Below are positions 9,772-19,297 of a stretch of DNA of 27,440 nt, piece after piece. The notes beneath the pieces were generated by a model. That model worked only from the letters and a program-made list of their open reading frames with translations, searched no databases and was not told the DNA's origin. A program made the position numbers and the translations under genes. Source of the DNA: Theodoxus fluviatilis (lineage: Eukaryota; Mollusca; Gastropoda; Cycloneritida; Neritidae); assembly GCA_034096865.1 (NCBI GenBank), contig JAWQFJ010017373.1:1-27440 (forward strand). The letters are read 5' to 3'. How positions within the stretch are numbered: the stretch's first letter is position 1; every line of letters begins with the position of its first letter.

Positions 9772-9996
9772 CTGGAAGGGATTCAGCACTGCTGCCTGGC
9801 TGGTGCCAGACAGACGCTTATGAGGGTCTCGTGCTGAGGCAGGCAGGTTCCTCATCTTGACCACTCCTCCCTCTAGTCCCCGCGAATAGCTGCGCTGCTC
9901 CCGGGCTCGCCTCAGCTCCTCCGCCACGCCTCGTCGCCCAAACCTGGGTGACTTGGGCGGCAGGTCCAGTGAGTCCCCTTCCAGATCACGCAGCAG
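9772..9996 (-). CDS. rut: Adenylate cyclase tail exon, basic, with probable GC donor
   Basis: This exon is 225 nt, 75 codons, phase 0 in. The acceptor is AACTTTTCAG before CTGCTGCGT. It encodes LLRDLEGDSLDLPPKSPRFG, then an Arg-rich stretch (RRGVAEELRRAREQRSYSRG) and a KRLSGTSQ site. The frame stays open to 9697, but from 9716 downward the DNA is a SINE-like repeat, so the real end should lie before that. No GT donor in the right phase fits well. CAG followed by GCGAGT at 9771-9766 gives phase 0, matches the phase-0 acceptor of the last exon, and resembles a GC-AG intron donor. The 5' boundary is firm and the 3' boundary is inferred. Confidence 0.72.
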
Positions 9997-10077
9997 CTGA
10001 AAAGTTCGTACACGAGAATGTCATCGAGCATGAGAAGAAGGTCCTTAAAGAAGCAAAAGTTGTGTGAATGAAGTGAT

Positions 10078-10470
10078 GATGAATGAATGATTGAATGAAT
10101 GAATGAATGAATGAATGAATGAATGAATGAATGAAAGAATGATGATGGATGGATGAATGAGTGGAGATTGACGGCTTATCAGCCTTTGTGGGATCATGAC
10201 AATCCACTAGACATGAAGTGCGTTCAACCTTCAACTCCGCAGGCACTGCGAAGGCGCAGCATACTTGACACTGGACTACACCAGGCCTTAAACGACTCAA
10301 CTGCAAAGCCTGAACAACGTTATAGGTGAAATGTAGCTCCGCGCAGGCCTTCGAAGAGAGATTTGAACGCAACCCTGGTCAGAGTAAGAGCAAGTCACGA
10401 TTTTTCTCATCGCCCTTTACCAATTGCATACAGAGACGTGGCGAGCCTATTCACACCCTCAACCCACAGG
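10078..10470 (-). repeat. SINE-like repeat copy with (ATTC)n tail
   Basis: Read on the minus strand it begins CCCTGTGGGTTGAGGGTGTG, includes TGACTTGCTCTTACTCTGAC and a B-box-like GCGTTCAAATCTC, and ends GATCCCACAAAGGCTGATAA followed by GCCGTCAATCTCC and (ATTC)n. It is one of the longest copies (about 390 nt) and best shows the family layout: fixed head, possible pol III B box, GGCTGATAGGCCGT tail block, tetranucleotide tract. Confidence 0.65.
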
Positions 10471-12507
10471 GGGAGCAACAGGGGAAGATGGAAACAAAGG
10501 TACAAAAGTACACATCTTGGATTTAATACAGCGACTTATCACTCATATATGGGTGTGAACCCGCTTTATACTGTACCCCTTGATCACCAGGCCACTTGAT
10601 TGACCATTCAATGGAATCTGACGACAAAATATGCAAAGCAGACAAATGGACGCACAATGTCAGGTCCCAGCACTATCTGCGCTCCTTGAGGTATTGTCCA
10701 ACCCAATGCTGCCTTTTGTCTGCAAAGCGTGCCCTCACTGCCCTCGCAGGCACCCGAATTCACTCCTGGGCGAGGAGCAGAGCAAGTTCCATGGGTTGCC
10801 AGGGTCTGAGTTTTCGGCTGAGGCATCTGCCCTCCTACAGATGATTTCCTATCATCACCCTTCTTGCCAGAAGTAGACTCTAACAATAACTTATATTAAC
10901 AAAGCAAATGTATCGTCATGTCATCACTTAGTACTAGTAATACATTATTAAAAAAACTTCACCCGCTCCTGCCCATTATGAAAACCTCTTTAAAATCGGG
11001 CTTACGGTTGGGGAGTAATTAGTTGTTGATGGCGCAACCCCATATAAACGATATTATGAGAAAATGACGTCTGAATGTTTGATAAATATCTTCAAGAGGT
11101 GAACATATTGATCCAGTCAAATCTGGTCACCTATCGGCAGTCTATTTCAGTCTAACCAATGATACTTCACAATTCTTGTTGACAAGATAAAATGCTCTCA
11201 TAGAATCCATGAATGGAAGTGTTCATTTCATTGGAAAGAGAGAAATGGGGGTGGGTGAGTGGGTCGAAAACACGTGATTTGGGGCTCTTCTTCGTCAATA
11301 CTGGATAGAGTTGGTCCCGTAAATGCATTTGTATGTATGTTTCACGATAACGATAGGAAATTCTCCAGCAGCAAGGAAATGAATTATTTGTGGAGCAGCT
11401 GAATAGAAGATTTCAACGTAGACAATCCACAACTCCCTCATCGATTCTAAGTCGTAGCTAAATCATCCAAATGGAAATAAAACTCAAAATGAATTGACGA
11501 GGCACAATTATTGATTAGCACGTTTACTTTTGAAACAAATGCAAGGGACGATTAAATCTGCCAGCATGCAAGTGCAATCATATACTTAAAAGAGGTGGGT
11601 GGAGTGGGGGAAATATATAAGATGAATATGGGGGGGAAAAGTATTAAAAACAGATCTATAACTTTCTAAATTACTTGAGAAAGAAATTCACATTATCTTT
11701 CAAACATGTACATGCTGCTAATAACTGCATGTAATTCCACCAACAAAACACATATTTTCTTTTTAGACCCCTACAAAACACAGTAGGTAAGGTAAAGCGA
11801 CAACGGGAATCGTTGAATGAAAGAAAAACAAAATGCCATGAAGTCAAGGTTACATTCATTTTGTTGTTCCCTGCAAAACGTAAGATACTTAACACAAAAG
11901 ATTCTGTGTGTTTTTTTGTTGTTGCTACAATAATATTAGGATAATTCAAAGGACCTATCTCTCATGCAATTTGATTTTTACAGATAAGCACAATGATTTG
12001 ATGTTTACACATGTAATAGGGTGGTGGAGCTCATCCCAATGGAGGTATGTGGCTAAGTCTTGACAGGCCTAGTGCTGTCAATTGTCACGTGGCATGGCGC
12101 AGGCTGGAGCTATAGAGAGGCTCCGCTCCCCTCTACTCCATTAGCAGGACAAACTCGGTTCCTTCCGTTCAGGTTTTTATTCAGCCCGCAAAAGCTTGGA
12201 GACCGATGGAGTCTGCCAGACTCACACGTCTGGTCCGCCCGACTCCCCCGTCCGGTCTGCCGCTATCCCCGCATATCTAGTCTCTCTATAGATGATATAC
12301 AAGCACGTGTCAAACTAAAGCCGGAAGAGCTTGCTTCCGAAATTCCCAGGCTCTGAATAGCCAGTCACCCCCAACATTCCTGGAGTGGACAGCTAACAGC
12401 AACAAAAGTGGAGAAAGAATGACAGCAGGGTCAGCTTAGGGAGAGGCAGGGACTCCAGCTGCTGACAGACAGCTTGCAGGATATACACATGTCACCTTGC
12501 CAGAAAT

Positions 12508-12540
12508 GAGGGAGGGCGAGAGAGGGAGAGAGAGAGAGGG

Positions 12541-12615
<75 letters not shown>
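12508..12615 (+). repeat. (GA)n microsatellite
   Basis: Over 100 bases of GA/GGA purine repeat are present, nearly pure (GA)n from 12546. On the gene strand this is a (TC)n pyrimidine tract inside intron 7. Confidence 0.95.
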
Positions 12616-12618
<3 letters not shown>

Positions 12619-12740
12619 CATCCTACACACATAAGCACAGTGATTTGATGTTTTCACATAAGCACAATGATTAAATGTGACTGTGCATGATAAGGGTGCT
12701 GAAACGGTTTACAAGCAAACGCCCAGCTAACGACAGGGGT

Positions 12741-12850
12741 TAGGTGTTCTTCTTCCTCCTCCTCTTCTTCTTCCTATTTTTCTCCTCCTCCTTGTCCTTC
12801 TCCACCTCCTCTTCCTCCCTCTGCCACCCTCCTCCTTCTCTTCTTCATCC
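12741..12850 (+). repeat. CTT/CCT pyrimidine-rich tract
   Basis: Irregular TTC, CTC and CCT repeats form a strongly strand-asymmetric polypyrimidine stretch in intron 7. Confidence 0.8.
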
Positions 12851-13142
12851 TAACACAAAAATAAATCATTCATTACGTCTACTACAAATATGCTCTTTTC
12901 TCCGGAACGTGTACTTTAAACTGTATTATTTTGTGGTTGAAAAATATATTTTGTCGTATTTGACGCCTTTCCCTGGTTCTCTCATGCTTGGGAAAAATTC
13001 ACAGGATGACATCCAACTTTTGACAGTGGTATGGCGAGGTCAGGCAGTGGTAGATCTCAGCAGACACTGACAGACGACAGAAAGCATCGACAGCAACATG
13101 TGAGGTCTATCTGCGCAGGAACGCGTGTCAGATAAAACCCAC

Positions 13143-13860
13143 CTGGGTCAGCGAAGAGGAGGCTGAAGGCACAGGGAACTTGGGAGTGGGTGGACACTGA
13201 GGGATGCTATTAATGGTGTCGCTGGACCTGGACAGCGGACGATCCAGGTTGTTGTTGTGGTGGTCCACTGCGCCCTCTACTTCCAGACCATCGTACCAGC
13301 ATCCGTCTGGACAGGAGATGTGGCGAATGTAGGCGGGCTTGGAAGGCTTCAGCTTGATGGGCTGTAGCAGGACAATGGAGGACTGGTCACTCTTTGGCCA
13401 TGAGCCCACGGATTCCTTCTCATCGTCTGGGTGTACACGTCCTACGCCATCTCTCCTTGGCCGCTGAGGGGAAGTCAGGCCCAGGCGAAGCTTAGCCGCC
13501 ACTGCAGGTGTCACTCTCTCCAGCCGTAGGCGCTCTGGCGTACCCAGAGGGATAGCGTTGTCTCCCTCAGGCAGGATTCCCTGCCGTGCCGGACCATTCT
13601 GGTCAGTTCCATTGGTAGAGGGCACGAGGGAGAGGGACATGGTCTTCCCATCAATACTGGCCATCAAGGCTGAGGTGGGAGTAAGGGTTGAACCACTGGA
13701 GTTGCTTTCCCGGGATCCAGATGAAGATCTCCGCACCTCTCCCAGAGACTTCAGTCCAGTCTTCTTCGGGGACGGAGTTCTCTCGCTGACGATGCCATTA
13801 GACATGGCGCTATGATCAGGAGGAGCACTGACTCGCTGGGGTGGAGTGCCAAGGGGAGTT
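13143..13860 (-). CDS. rut: Adenylate cyclase tail exon, Ser/Pro-rich
   Basis: This exon is 718 nt: one base completing a Lys codon, then 239 codons ending in phase 0. The acceptor is TTCGTTGCAG before AACTCCCC and the donor is GACCCAG followed by GTGGGT. It encodes a Ser/Thr/Pro-rich region with PSPKKTGLKSLGEVRRSSSG, several S/T-P pairs, a less polar stretch (IVLLQPIKLKPSKPAYIRHI) and a CPDGCWYDGLEVEG segment. The CPDGCWYDGLE piece has unusually high complexity for a disordered tail and could be a short conserved binding module; I cannot name it. RRSSS is a good match to the PKA consensus. Confidence 0.87.
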
Positions 13861-15151
13861 CTGCAACGAAGACAATCATTTTCATGTCATTCCTGCAGTA
13901 GTCAATGTTCACCACTGATGTTATTTCAAAACACGTTCAGATCGTTTTACATCAAAATTTTCCAGTACAGGAGCTGCAGTATAATAAATGCGACAATACT
14001 CGAATGGAGTAGTAATACAACTGGGTACATTACCTGCAAACCACAAACATCAAATAGCCTCAGTCTGTTACTACTGAAAATATAACAAGAAGGGCAAATC
14101 CCATACGACTCACATGCTTGACATTGACCTTTACATGACCTTGACCTTCAGGTGACCCTCAAGGTCAAGGTCAAACAACTACACCTAGCAATGACATCAT
14201 ACACTAAGAAATGCTTTACAAATTTTTCCTACCAAAACACATGTGGCCTTCCAAGGTCATGCAACACAAACCTGTTCATTCAAGACATAGGAAGCACAAT
14301 GGTGCTTATTGGCACTTTCTACCATGAGATATGGTCACTTTTAGTGGTTCACTACCCCATTTTGGTCACATTTCATACGGGTCAAAGTGACCTTGACCTT
14401 GATGATATGTGACCAAATGTGTCTCATGATGAAAGTATAACATGTGCCCCACATAATTATTATGTTTGAAACAGTTATCTTCCATAGTTCAGGGTCAAGG
14501 TCACTTCAAAATATGTATACAATCCAAATTTGAAGAGCTCCTGTGACCTTGACCTTGAAGCAAGGTCAACCAAACTGGTATCAAAAGCTAGGGCTTACTT
14601 TGCCCTATATACCATATATAGGTGAGGTATCCAAACTTCAGAGAAAAGTGAGAAAATCTGAAAAATGGCTGTTTTTTAGACAACATTTATGGCCCCTGTG
14701 ACCTTGACCTTGAAGCAAGGTCAAGTCACTTGTATGTTTTTTGAAGACTTGTCATCATACACCATCATGCCAATTGGGTGTTGATAGACTTAATAGTCTC
14801 CGAGAAAAATCCAACGTTAAAGTTTTAAACGGACGCTCGGCCGCCCGGACGCCCGGACGCCCAGACGGACAAAACGGGTGAGTACATAGACTCACTTTTG
14901 CTTCGCATGTGAGTCAAAAAGTTCATTTCTTCAGTATATCTACAATAGTGGCTTAACTCTTACACATAAACTCATGACCCTGTCCCAAATGTCCTTCGAC
15001 AGCCTTTTTAGCTGCTTGAAGCCACCCTTGGCTGAGCTTCTGGAGAAGATCCCCAAAACCCAGCAGCCTGGGGTTCCTGCTGCTAAGTGGGGCTTCTTTT
15101 AGTTTCTTTACTGCACATACACGTAGAAATCAAAATTAAATAAACACTCAC
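13861..15151 (-). other. Cyclase intron 6
   Basis: This is a 1291-nt phase-2 intron with GTGAGT donor and TTGCAG acceptor. It is mostly occupied by the inverted-repeat element at 14107-14915. The remaining flanks (13861-14106 and 14916-15151) show nothing recognisable. Confidence 0.8.
14107..14915. mobile_element. Inverted-repeat element rich in TCAAGGTCA motifs
   Basis: An 809-bp segment is bounded by GACTCACATGC (14107-14117) and its exact complement GCATGTGAGTC (14905-14915). The right end also forms a hairpin (GACTCAC...GTGAGTC, 14889-14915). The interior has ten perfect TCAAGGTCA/TGACCTTGA nonamers, many overlapping in pairs, and a GC-rich (CGGACGCC)n-like tract at 14837-14870. There is no coding frame of note. 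It looks like a non-autonomous DNA transposon. Target-site duplications are not clear, so the family is unassigned. Confidence 0.6.
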
Positions 15152-15442
15152 TTGTTGATGGGTTCACGGTACACGCCACGGACCAGCTTCTCCTCTCCAA
15201 GGGAGGGCGGCCGGGGCTGGCGTCGCTGGACTGGCTTTAGCCGCAGCTTGGCAGGGTGTTGTGCATTGACCACTTGGCCCAGCTCCTGCATCAGACTGCT
15301 CATGGCTGCCCTGGCTGGAGCGGTCATCTTGTCCTCCTCCTGCTGCTGCTGTTGCTGCTGCTCTGGTCCCTGTGCAAGGTGCATGCTGTGGAGCGCCTCC
15401 AGCTCGGGCTCCTCCAGCGGCGAGTCCAGCTCTGGCACATGT
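15152..15442 (-). CDS. rut: Adenylate cyclase tail exon with polyQ run
   Basis: This exon is 291 nt. The first base completes an Arg codon, 96 codons follow, and two bases are left over (phase 2 in and out). The acceptor is CTACTCCAG before ACATGTG and the donor is ATCAACAA followed by GTGAGTG. It encodes HVPELDSPLEEPELEALHSM, then a seven-Gln run with one CAA interruption, an EED stretch, and a basic segment (KLRLKPVQRRQPRPPSL). No named domain is recognised. The phase match with both neighbours, good splice sites and an undisrupted frame support it as coding. A (CCAAA)n satellite lies about 55 bp 5' of the acceptor. Confidence 0.85.
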
Positions 15443-15467
15443 CTGGAGTAGAGAGGAAGTAAACGTA

Positions 15468-15760
15468 ACTGAACTGAATTGAATTGAACTCAATTCAACG
15501 CAACTAAACCAAACCAAAACCAAACCAAACCAAAGCGAACCAAGCCAAAGCAAACCAAGCAAAACCAAACCAAACCAAACCAAACCAAACCAAACCAAAC
15601 CAAACCAAACCAAACCAAACCAAACCAAACTAATCTGACGTGAACTGTAATAGACTAAACTGACCTGACCTGACCTGACCTGACCGAATTTAACTGGTTC
15701 GAAATGAATAGGATTGAATCAAACTGAATTGAATTGAACTGAATCGATTTCAAATGAATT
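15468..15760 (+). repeat. Pentanucleotide satellite (CCAAA)n with (CTGAC)n
   Basis: There are about 25 copies of CCAAA (best at 15507-15630), preceded and followed by diverged five-base relatives such as GAATT, AACTG and a clean (CTGAC)n run at 15659-15684. Several pentamer variants side by side suggest one expanding and diverging array. It ends about 25 bp from the acceptor of the polyQ exon. Confidence 0.9.
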
Positions 15761-15799
15761 CATTGCATTTGACGTATTATGTCTTGTAGCCTCTCCTCC

Positions 15800-16065
15800 A
15801 AATGTCCTTCACGCGTAGGTTCTTAAGCAACATCTTCACTTTAACTCGGTGCATTCTTCTTCCTTTCTACACTGCATTTCGAAGGGCCTGTAAGAACGTC
15901 GAAGAAGCTCGAAAGATGCGGATTATCAAGGCCAGGGAACGCAGTAAAGCCTCAACGTCCACCCCTACCACAGCGTGCTTGCAGTGCCCACACTGTCCCT
16001 GGGCGTGCGCCTCCCAGATTGGGCTGACCACATCATCCAAGGACTGCGCAAGACTGACTGACACC
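15800..16065 (+). mobile_element. Non-LTR retrotransposon fragment: C-terminal zinc-knuckle-like tail
   Basis: A plus-strand frame encodes AFRRACKNVEEARKMRIIKA and then CPHCPWACASQIGLTTSSKD plus CAR. The order (charged helix with A/E/K/R, a Thr/Ala linker, then CP-C---C-S-IGL-(S)H---C) is the usual C-terminal end of a class of LINE polyproteins widespread in animals. The expected His of the finger is replaced (TTSSKD), so the module is decayed. The copy is truncated at the 5' side and is antisense to the cyclase gene. Confidence 0.55.
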
Positions 16066-16360
16066 ATCGACTCCAAAGGTCAACCAGGGACAATCCTGTA
16101 ACGTTGCGTGACACTCTAGCAATCCTTCCCAAAGCGCTCTTTGTCGCCTGGGAAAGTTGTGTGTTTTTGCTCTCCAGTGTTTCCTATCCCTCCTCATTAT
16201 TCTGAATAAAGCGCTCATGTGGGGAATGTCAAGATTCACTTTCCAAGGGTCGTCACTAGACAGCTAAAATCTGAACACTGAGTCAGAGCAAAGAGTGAGT
16301 GTTTTTGGTCAGGACAACTATTCAGGTGTTGCTGCAATATTTACACCATGCTGAAACACA

Positions 16361-16363
<3 letters not shown>

Positions 16364-16439
<76 letters not shown>
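16364..16439 (+). repeat. (CA)n microsatellite
   Basis: About 36 CA copies are nearly uninterrupted, within intron 5. Confidence 0.95.
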
Positions 16440-16441
<2 letters not shown>

Positions 16442-16918
16442 CATTTACACATACACAAAAAAAAACCAAGATCAATATAAAACAGAACAAAACCTCAAGG
16501 CAGGATGATTTAATATGATATTGAGGTGAATACTCGCAAATGAGTATTCGTCTTACTCTGGTTTACCAAATAGTGCACGTAGCATGAATAAGTTTGTAAA
16601 AGCATAAATCCACGGACAGGTGCTACTGCACACACATGAGCTTGTACGTGTGTGCCTGTTTTTGCATACATGCATACAAAGGTGTATGCCAGTATCAAAA
16701 GTGATTAATGAAATTGTATGGTACAAGAGGACAATTGTGATAGCACACTTTCCACTTGAAACCTGGAGCCGGCATGAAGTCTCATTGTGAACTAGACATT
16801 AAACTCACGCCAATGCAGTCACTTGCTATTTTAAAAATAACTTTTTGTATTTATAAAGAGATGGATACACGCAGAAACGGGAGAAAACAGAGACCTCTCT
16901 ATACAAATGTCATCGTTG

Positions 16919-16970
16919 TCATCATAATCATCATCATCATCATCATCTTCGTCGTCGTCGTCGTCCTCGT
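16919..16970 (+). repeat. (ATC)n-(GTC)n microsatellite
   Basis: About eight ATC copies pass into about seven GTC copies. It lies 140 bp 3' of the exon ending at 17113 in gene orientation. Confidence 0.9.
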
Positions 16971-17112
16971 CAACATACCTAAAAATCGTTGTCTACACAA
17001 TTACAGATGGACAACTAAGATTTATTTCGAACCATAGTCCTCGGTCTTCTCTGATTTCTAATAAAGGGTGTCAGGGGTGGGTGATGGTGGTTGGAGATGG
17101 TGAGCAACTTAC

Positions 17113-17978
17113 CTGATGGGTTTGCTGAGGGGGGGTGCCACTCCAGCAAAGACCAGGGGGGTGGGTCGAGTGTAGACTGCAGGCGCACCAATGGGGGGCT
17201 TGGCAGCAGCATCGGAGCTGTGGCGTGCTGTCTGGGAGCCCAGTCCACCTGCCGGGGATGGGTTTCCCCTCGAAGAGCCACTGGGACTGGCACTGGACGT
17301 CCCCGCTCGGCTGGGGAGAGTGGGGCTGTGTTTCAGTTCATCAAAGAGAGCATTGTGGTAGGAGGAGATCCTTCCTGGGCCTTTCTGCATCCTCACCCCT
17401 CCAGGTCCACCGTTGCCTCCAATGTGCATCTTGGTGTTCATGAAGTGCACAGCAGGCAGTTCTGGGGAGTCCACCCGAGAAATAGGGACAGGCGTACCAT
17501 CCCCCGACAGGCAGTTGGTCAGGGAGGAATTGCTGGGCTTGCGAAGAGGGTTAATGCGGCCCTCACGTGGACTATCACTGCTGTTGCGCCGTTTCTTGCT
17601 GAGGGAGCCAGGAGGCGTCTGCGTGCCACAGGCTCTTTGGGAATCAAAGCTGCCTGAGCGGTCAATGCCGATGGCGCCGTAACCTGTAGGGGGACGGCCT
17701 TGAGAGGTAAGTGAGCCCTGGCGATTCAAGTCTCGCATATTGGCCCCACTTCCCTGTCGTGGCAGCACAGCACTGTCTCTAGACTCCCGGGAAGGAGGCC
17801 GCGCCAGGTAAGGACTCTCTGGCGTCAGCGGAGAGGGGTTGTCTTGGAAGGCTCCACCCCCCTTCTTCCTGGCCATCAGGAAGTAGGTCGTCATCTCCCC
17901 TTTGCCCTTGACTGTGATGCGACCTCGGCACTTAAACTCGTAGAAGTCTTTGAGGGCACCATACACCTCCTCCGTCAC
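17113..17978 (-). CDS. rut: Adenylate cyclase exon: end of C2 domain and start of the long tail
   Basis: This exon is 866 nt: 288 codons plus two bases of a split Arg codon. The acceptor is TGCTAAAG before GTGACGGAG and the donor is CCCATCAG followed by GTAAGT. Residues 1-39 finish C2 (VTEEVYGALKDFYEFKCRGR, then VKGKGEMTTYFL). The VKGKG Lys is the phosphate-contact Lys of the family. From about residue 40 the sequence is low-complexity and rich in Ser, Pro, Gly and Arg, with no domain I recognise. It has many basic-Ser motifs, including KKRRNSSDS near 17575-17597 and RKPSNSS. In one undivided exon the conserved catalytic end passes directly into the tail, so the tail belongs to the same protein. 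The exon is GC-rich compared with flanking introns. Confidence 0.93.
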
Positions 17979-18527
17979 CTTTAGCAAAGAGAGTTCAGTG
18001 TTAAGAGCATCTTGAGATTATACAAATTGACAGCATGGGTGTTATGATATGGGGAAGACAGATCAGTGTTAAGATCATATTCAGCACATATGCAATGCAA
18101 GCATGGGTGTTGTGGCAGAAAGGAATACCTTTCTTACACAGGTAAAACCAAATTCGCCTCACAACCCTGTCACTAAGCTCCTTTCGGATCAGATGCAATG
18201 AGCGACGTTTCGTATTACTGGTGGTGTAAATGAAGTCCACACATGTACAAATAATCATATAGTAATGCAATGAGTTGTAATTATCGATAGGTGAAGTATG
18301 TGTAACGCCAAGTGATTTTTTTTACATTTTAAAAACAACAAAAATTGCATAATGTTAGATGGATGGATGGATGTATAGATAGATGTACTTTATTTATTCT
18401 ACATGGTAGGCAATTCTTTGAACATTCGGCAACGGTGAAAGCATACATAAAGATACATAAACGCATTACAGCTGCATACAGGAACAACCACAACAGCAGA
18501 AATACAGTGAATGTTTTCTTATCGTAC
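17979..18527 (-). other. Cyclase intron 4
   Basis: This is a 549-nt phase-0 intron with GTACGA donor and CTAAAG acceptor. A short GGAT tract sits at 18357-18385. Nothing else is recognised. Confidence 0.85.
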
Positions 18528-18652
18528 CTGGATGTGGTCAGGTTTGCCTGTAGACTCCATGCGGCTGGCCACGTTGACGGTGTTGCCCCAGATGTCATAC
18601 TGGGGCTTCCTTGCGCCAATGACTCCAGCAACCACAGGCCCCACATTCATTC
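18528..18652 (-). CDS. rut: Adenylate cyclase exon: C2 catalytic Asn/Arg loop
   Basis: This exon is 125 nt: two bases finishing a Gly codon, then 41 codons, leaving phase 0. The acceptor is GGGGATGCAG before GAATGAAT and the donor is ATCCAG followed by GTACGA. It encodes [31 protein letters not shown] and [10 protein letters not shown]. In it I see the adenine-specificity Asp of QYDIW, the catalytic Asn of TVNVA and the catalytic Arg of ASRM (D1018, N1025 and R1029 in ADCY2 numbering). All are intact, so the C2 half looks catalytically competent. A 280-bp trinucleotide repeat begins about 35 bp 5' of the acceptor. Confidence 0.95.
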
Positions 18653-18688
18653 CTGCATCCCCATACAAGAAACGTGTTTGGAACATCA

Positions 18689-18707
18689 TGATGATGATGA
18701 TGATGAC

Positions 18708-18781
<74 letters not shown>

Positions 18782-18934
18782 CGATGATGATGATGATGAT
18801 ATGATGATGATGATGATGATGATGATGGTAGTGGTGGCGGCGGTGGTGGCGGTGGTGGTGCTGGTTGTGGTGGTGATGGTGATGATGAGGAGGAGAAGGA
18901 TGACGATGACGATGACGACGACGACGACGACGAC

Positions 18935-18966
<32 letters not shown>
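18689..18966 (+). repeat. (GAT)n trinucleotide array
   Basis: About 278 bases of GAT repeat are interrupted by GAC, GGT and GGC variants around 18825-18925. On the gene strand this is (ATC)n ending about 35 bp before the acceptor of the catalytic exon. Confidence 0.95.
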
Positions 18967-18967
<1 letters not shown>

Positions 18968-19297
18968 GTCGTGACTTGCGCTTGACTTGGATTAAAATTA
19001 GAGAGAGTTGCGCAGATCGTCAGCCTCACTCTCTCGTCCCGGTCTGTCTGTATCCAGTGGCAAGACAAAGATAAGAACATTGATGGCATATCACAAGCTT
19101 ACAGACGGTCAATGTACGTCCACATTCAGTCCAGTCGAAGTGAAAATTGTTTGCGCAAGTGCGCACATATACAAAAACGCACACCACGCATGCACAAAAA
19201 ACGTTAATGTTAACGTGTTCATTAAAATAACGGCAACAGTAATAACTTCAACATTCTGAAACCTGTATGGAAGTGAGTCTCCCTCTCCACACACAAC

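Larger units (their letters stand above)
9997..13142 (-). other. Cyclase intron 7
   Basis: This is a 3146-nt phase-0 intron. It contains a SINE-like copy (10470-10080), overlapping open frames at 10608-10886 with no assigned product, featureless AT-rich sequence at 10890-11980, two copies of a 29-bp direct repeat (11984 and 12631), a (GA)n tract and a pyrimidine-rich tract. Confidence 0.8.
15443..17112 (-). other. Cyclase intron 5
   Basis: This is a 1670-nt phase-2 intron. It contains the (CCAAA)n satellite, a LINE-tail fragment at about 15800-16065, a (CA)n tract, an (ATC)n/(GTC)n tract and otherwise unremarkable sequence. Confidence 0.8.

Noticed and set aside
9947..9990. Extension of the cyclase tail exon past 9772 to the stop at 9697
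   Set aside because: The extra residues run into a SINE-like repeat beginning at 9716, and the last exon requires a phase-0 junction. A donor near 9772 is more likely.
12060..12356. Plus-strand 98-codon frame in intron 7
   Set aside because: No domain, signal or similarity is recognised, it lies between direct repeats in an intron, and its composition is unremarkable.
15164..15628. Minus-strand 154-codon frame overlapping the polyQ exon
   Set aside because: Its start is the translated pentanucleotide satellite and its body is an out-of-frame reading of the real exon; the phase does not match the neighbouring exons.
18345..19089. Poly-Asp, poly-Met, poly-His and poly-Ser frames
   Set aside because: They are translations of the (GAT)n/(ATC)n array in different frames inside intron 3.
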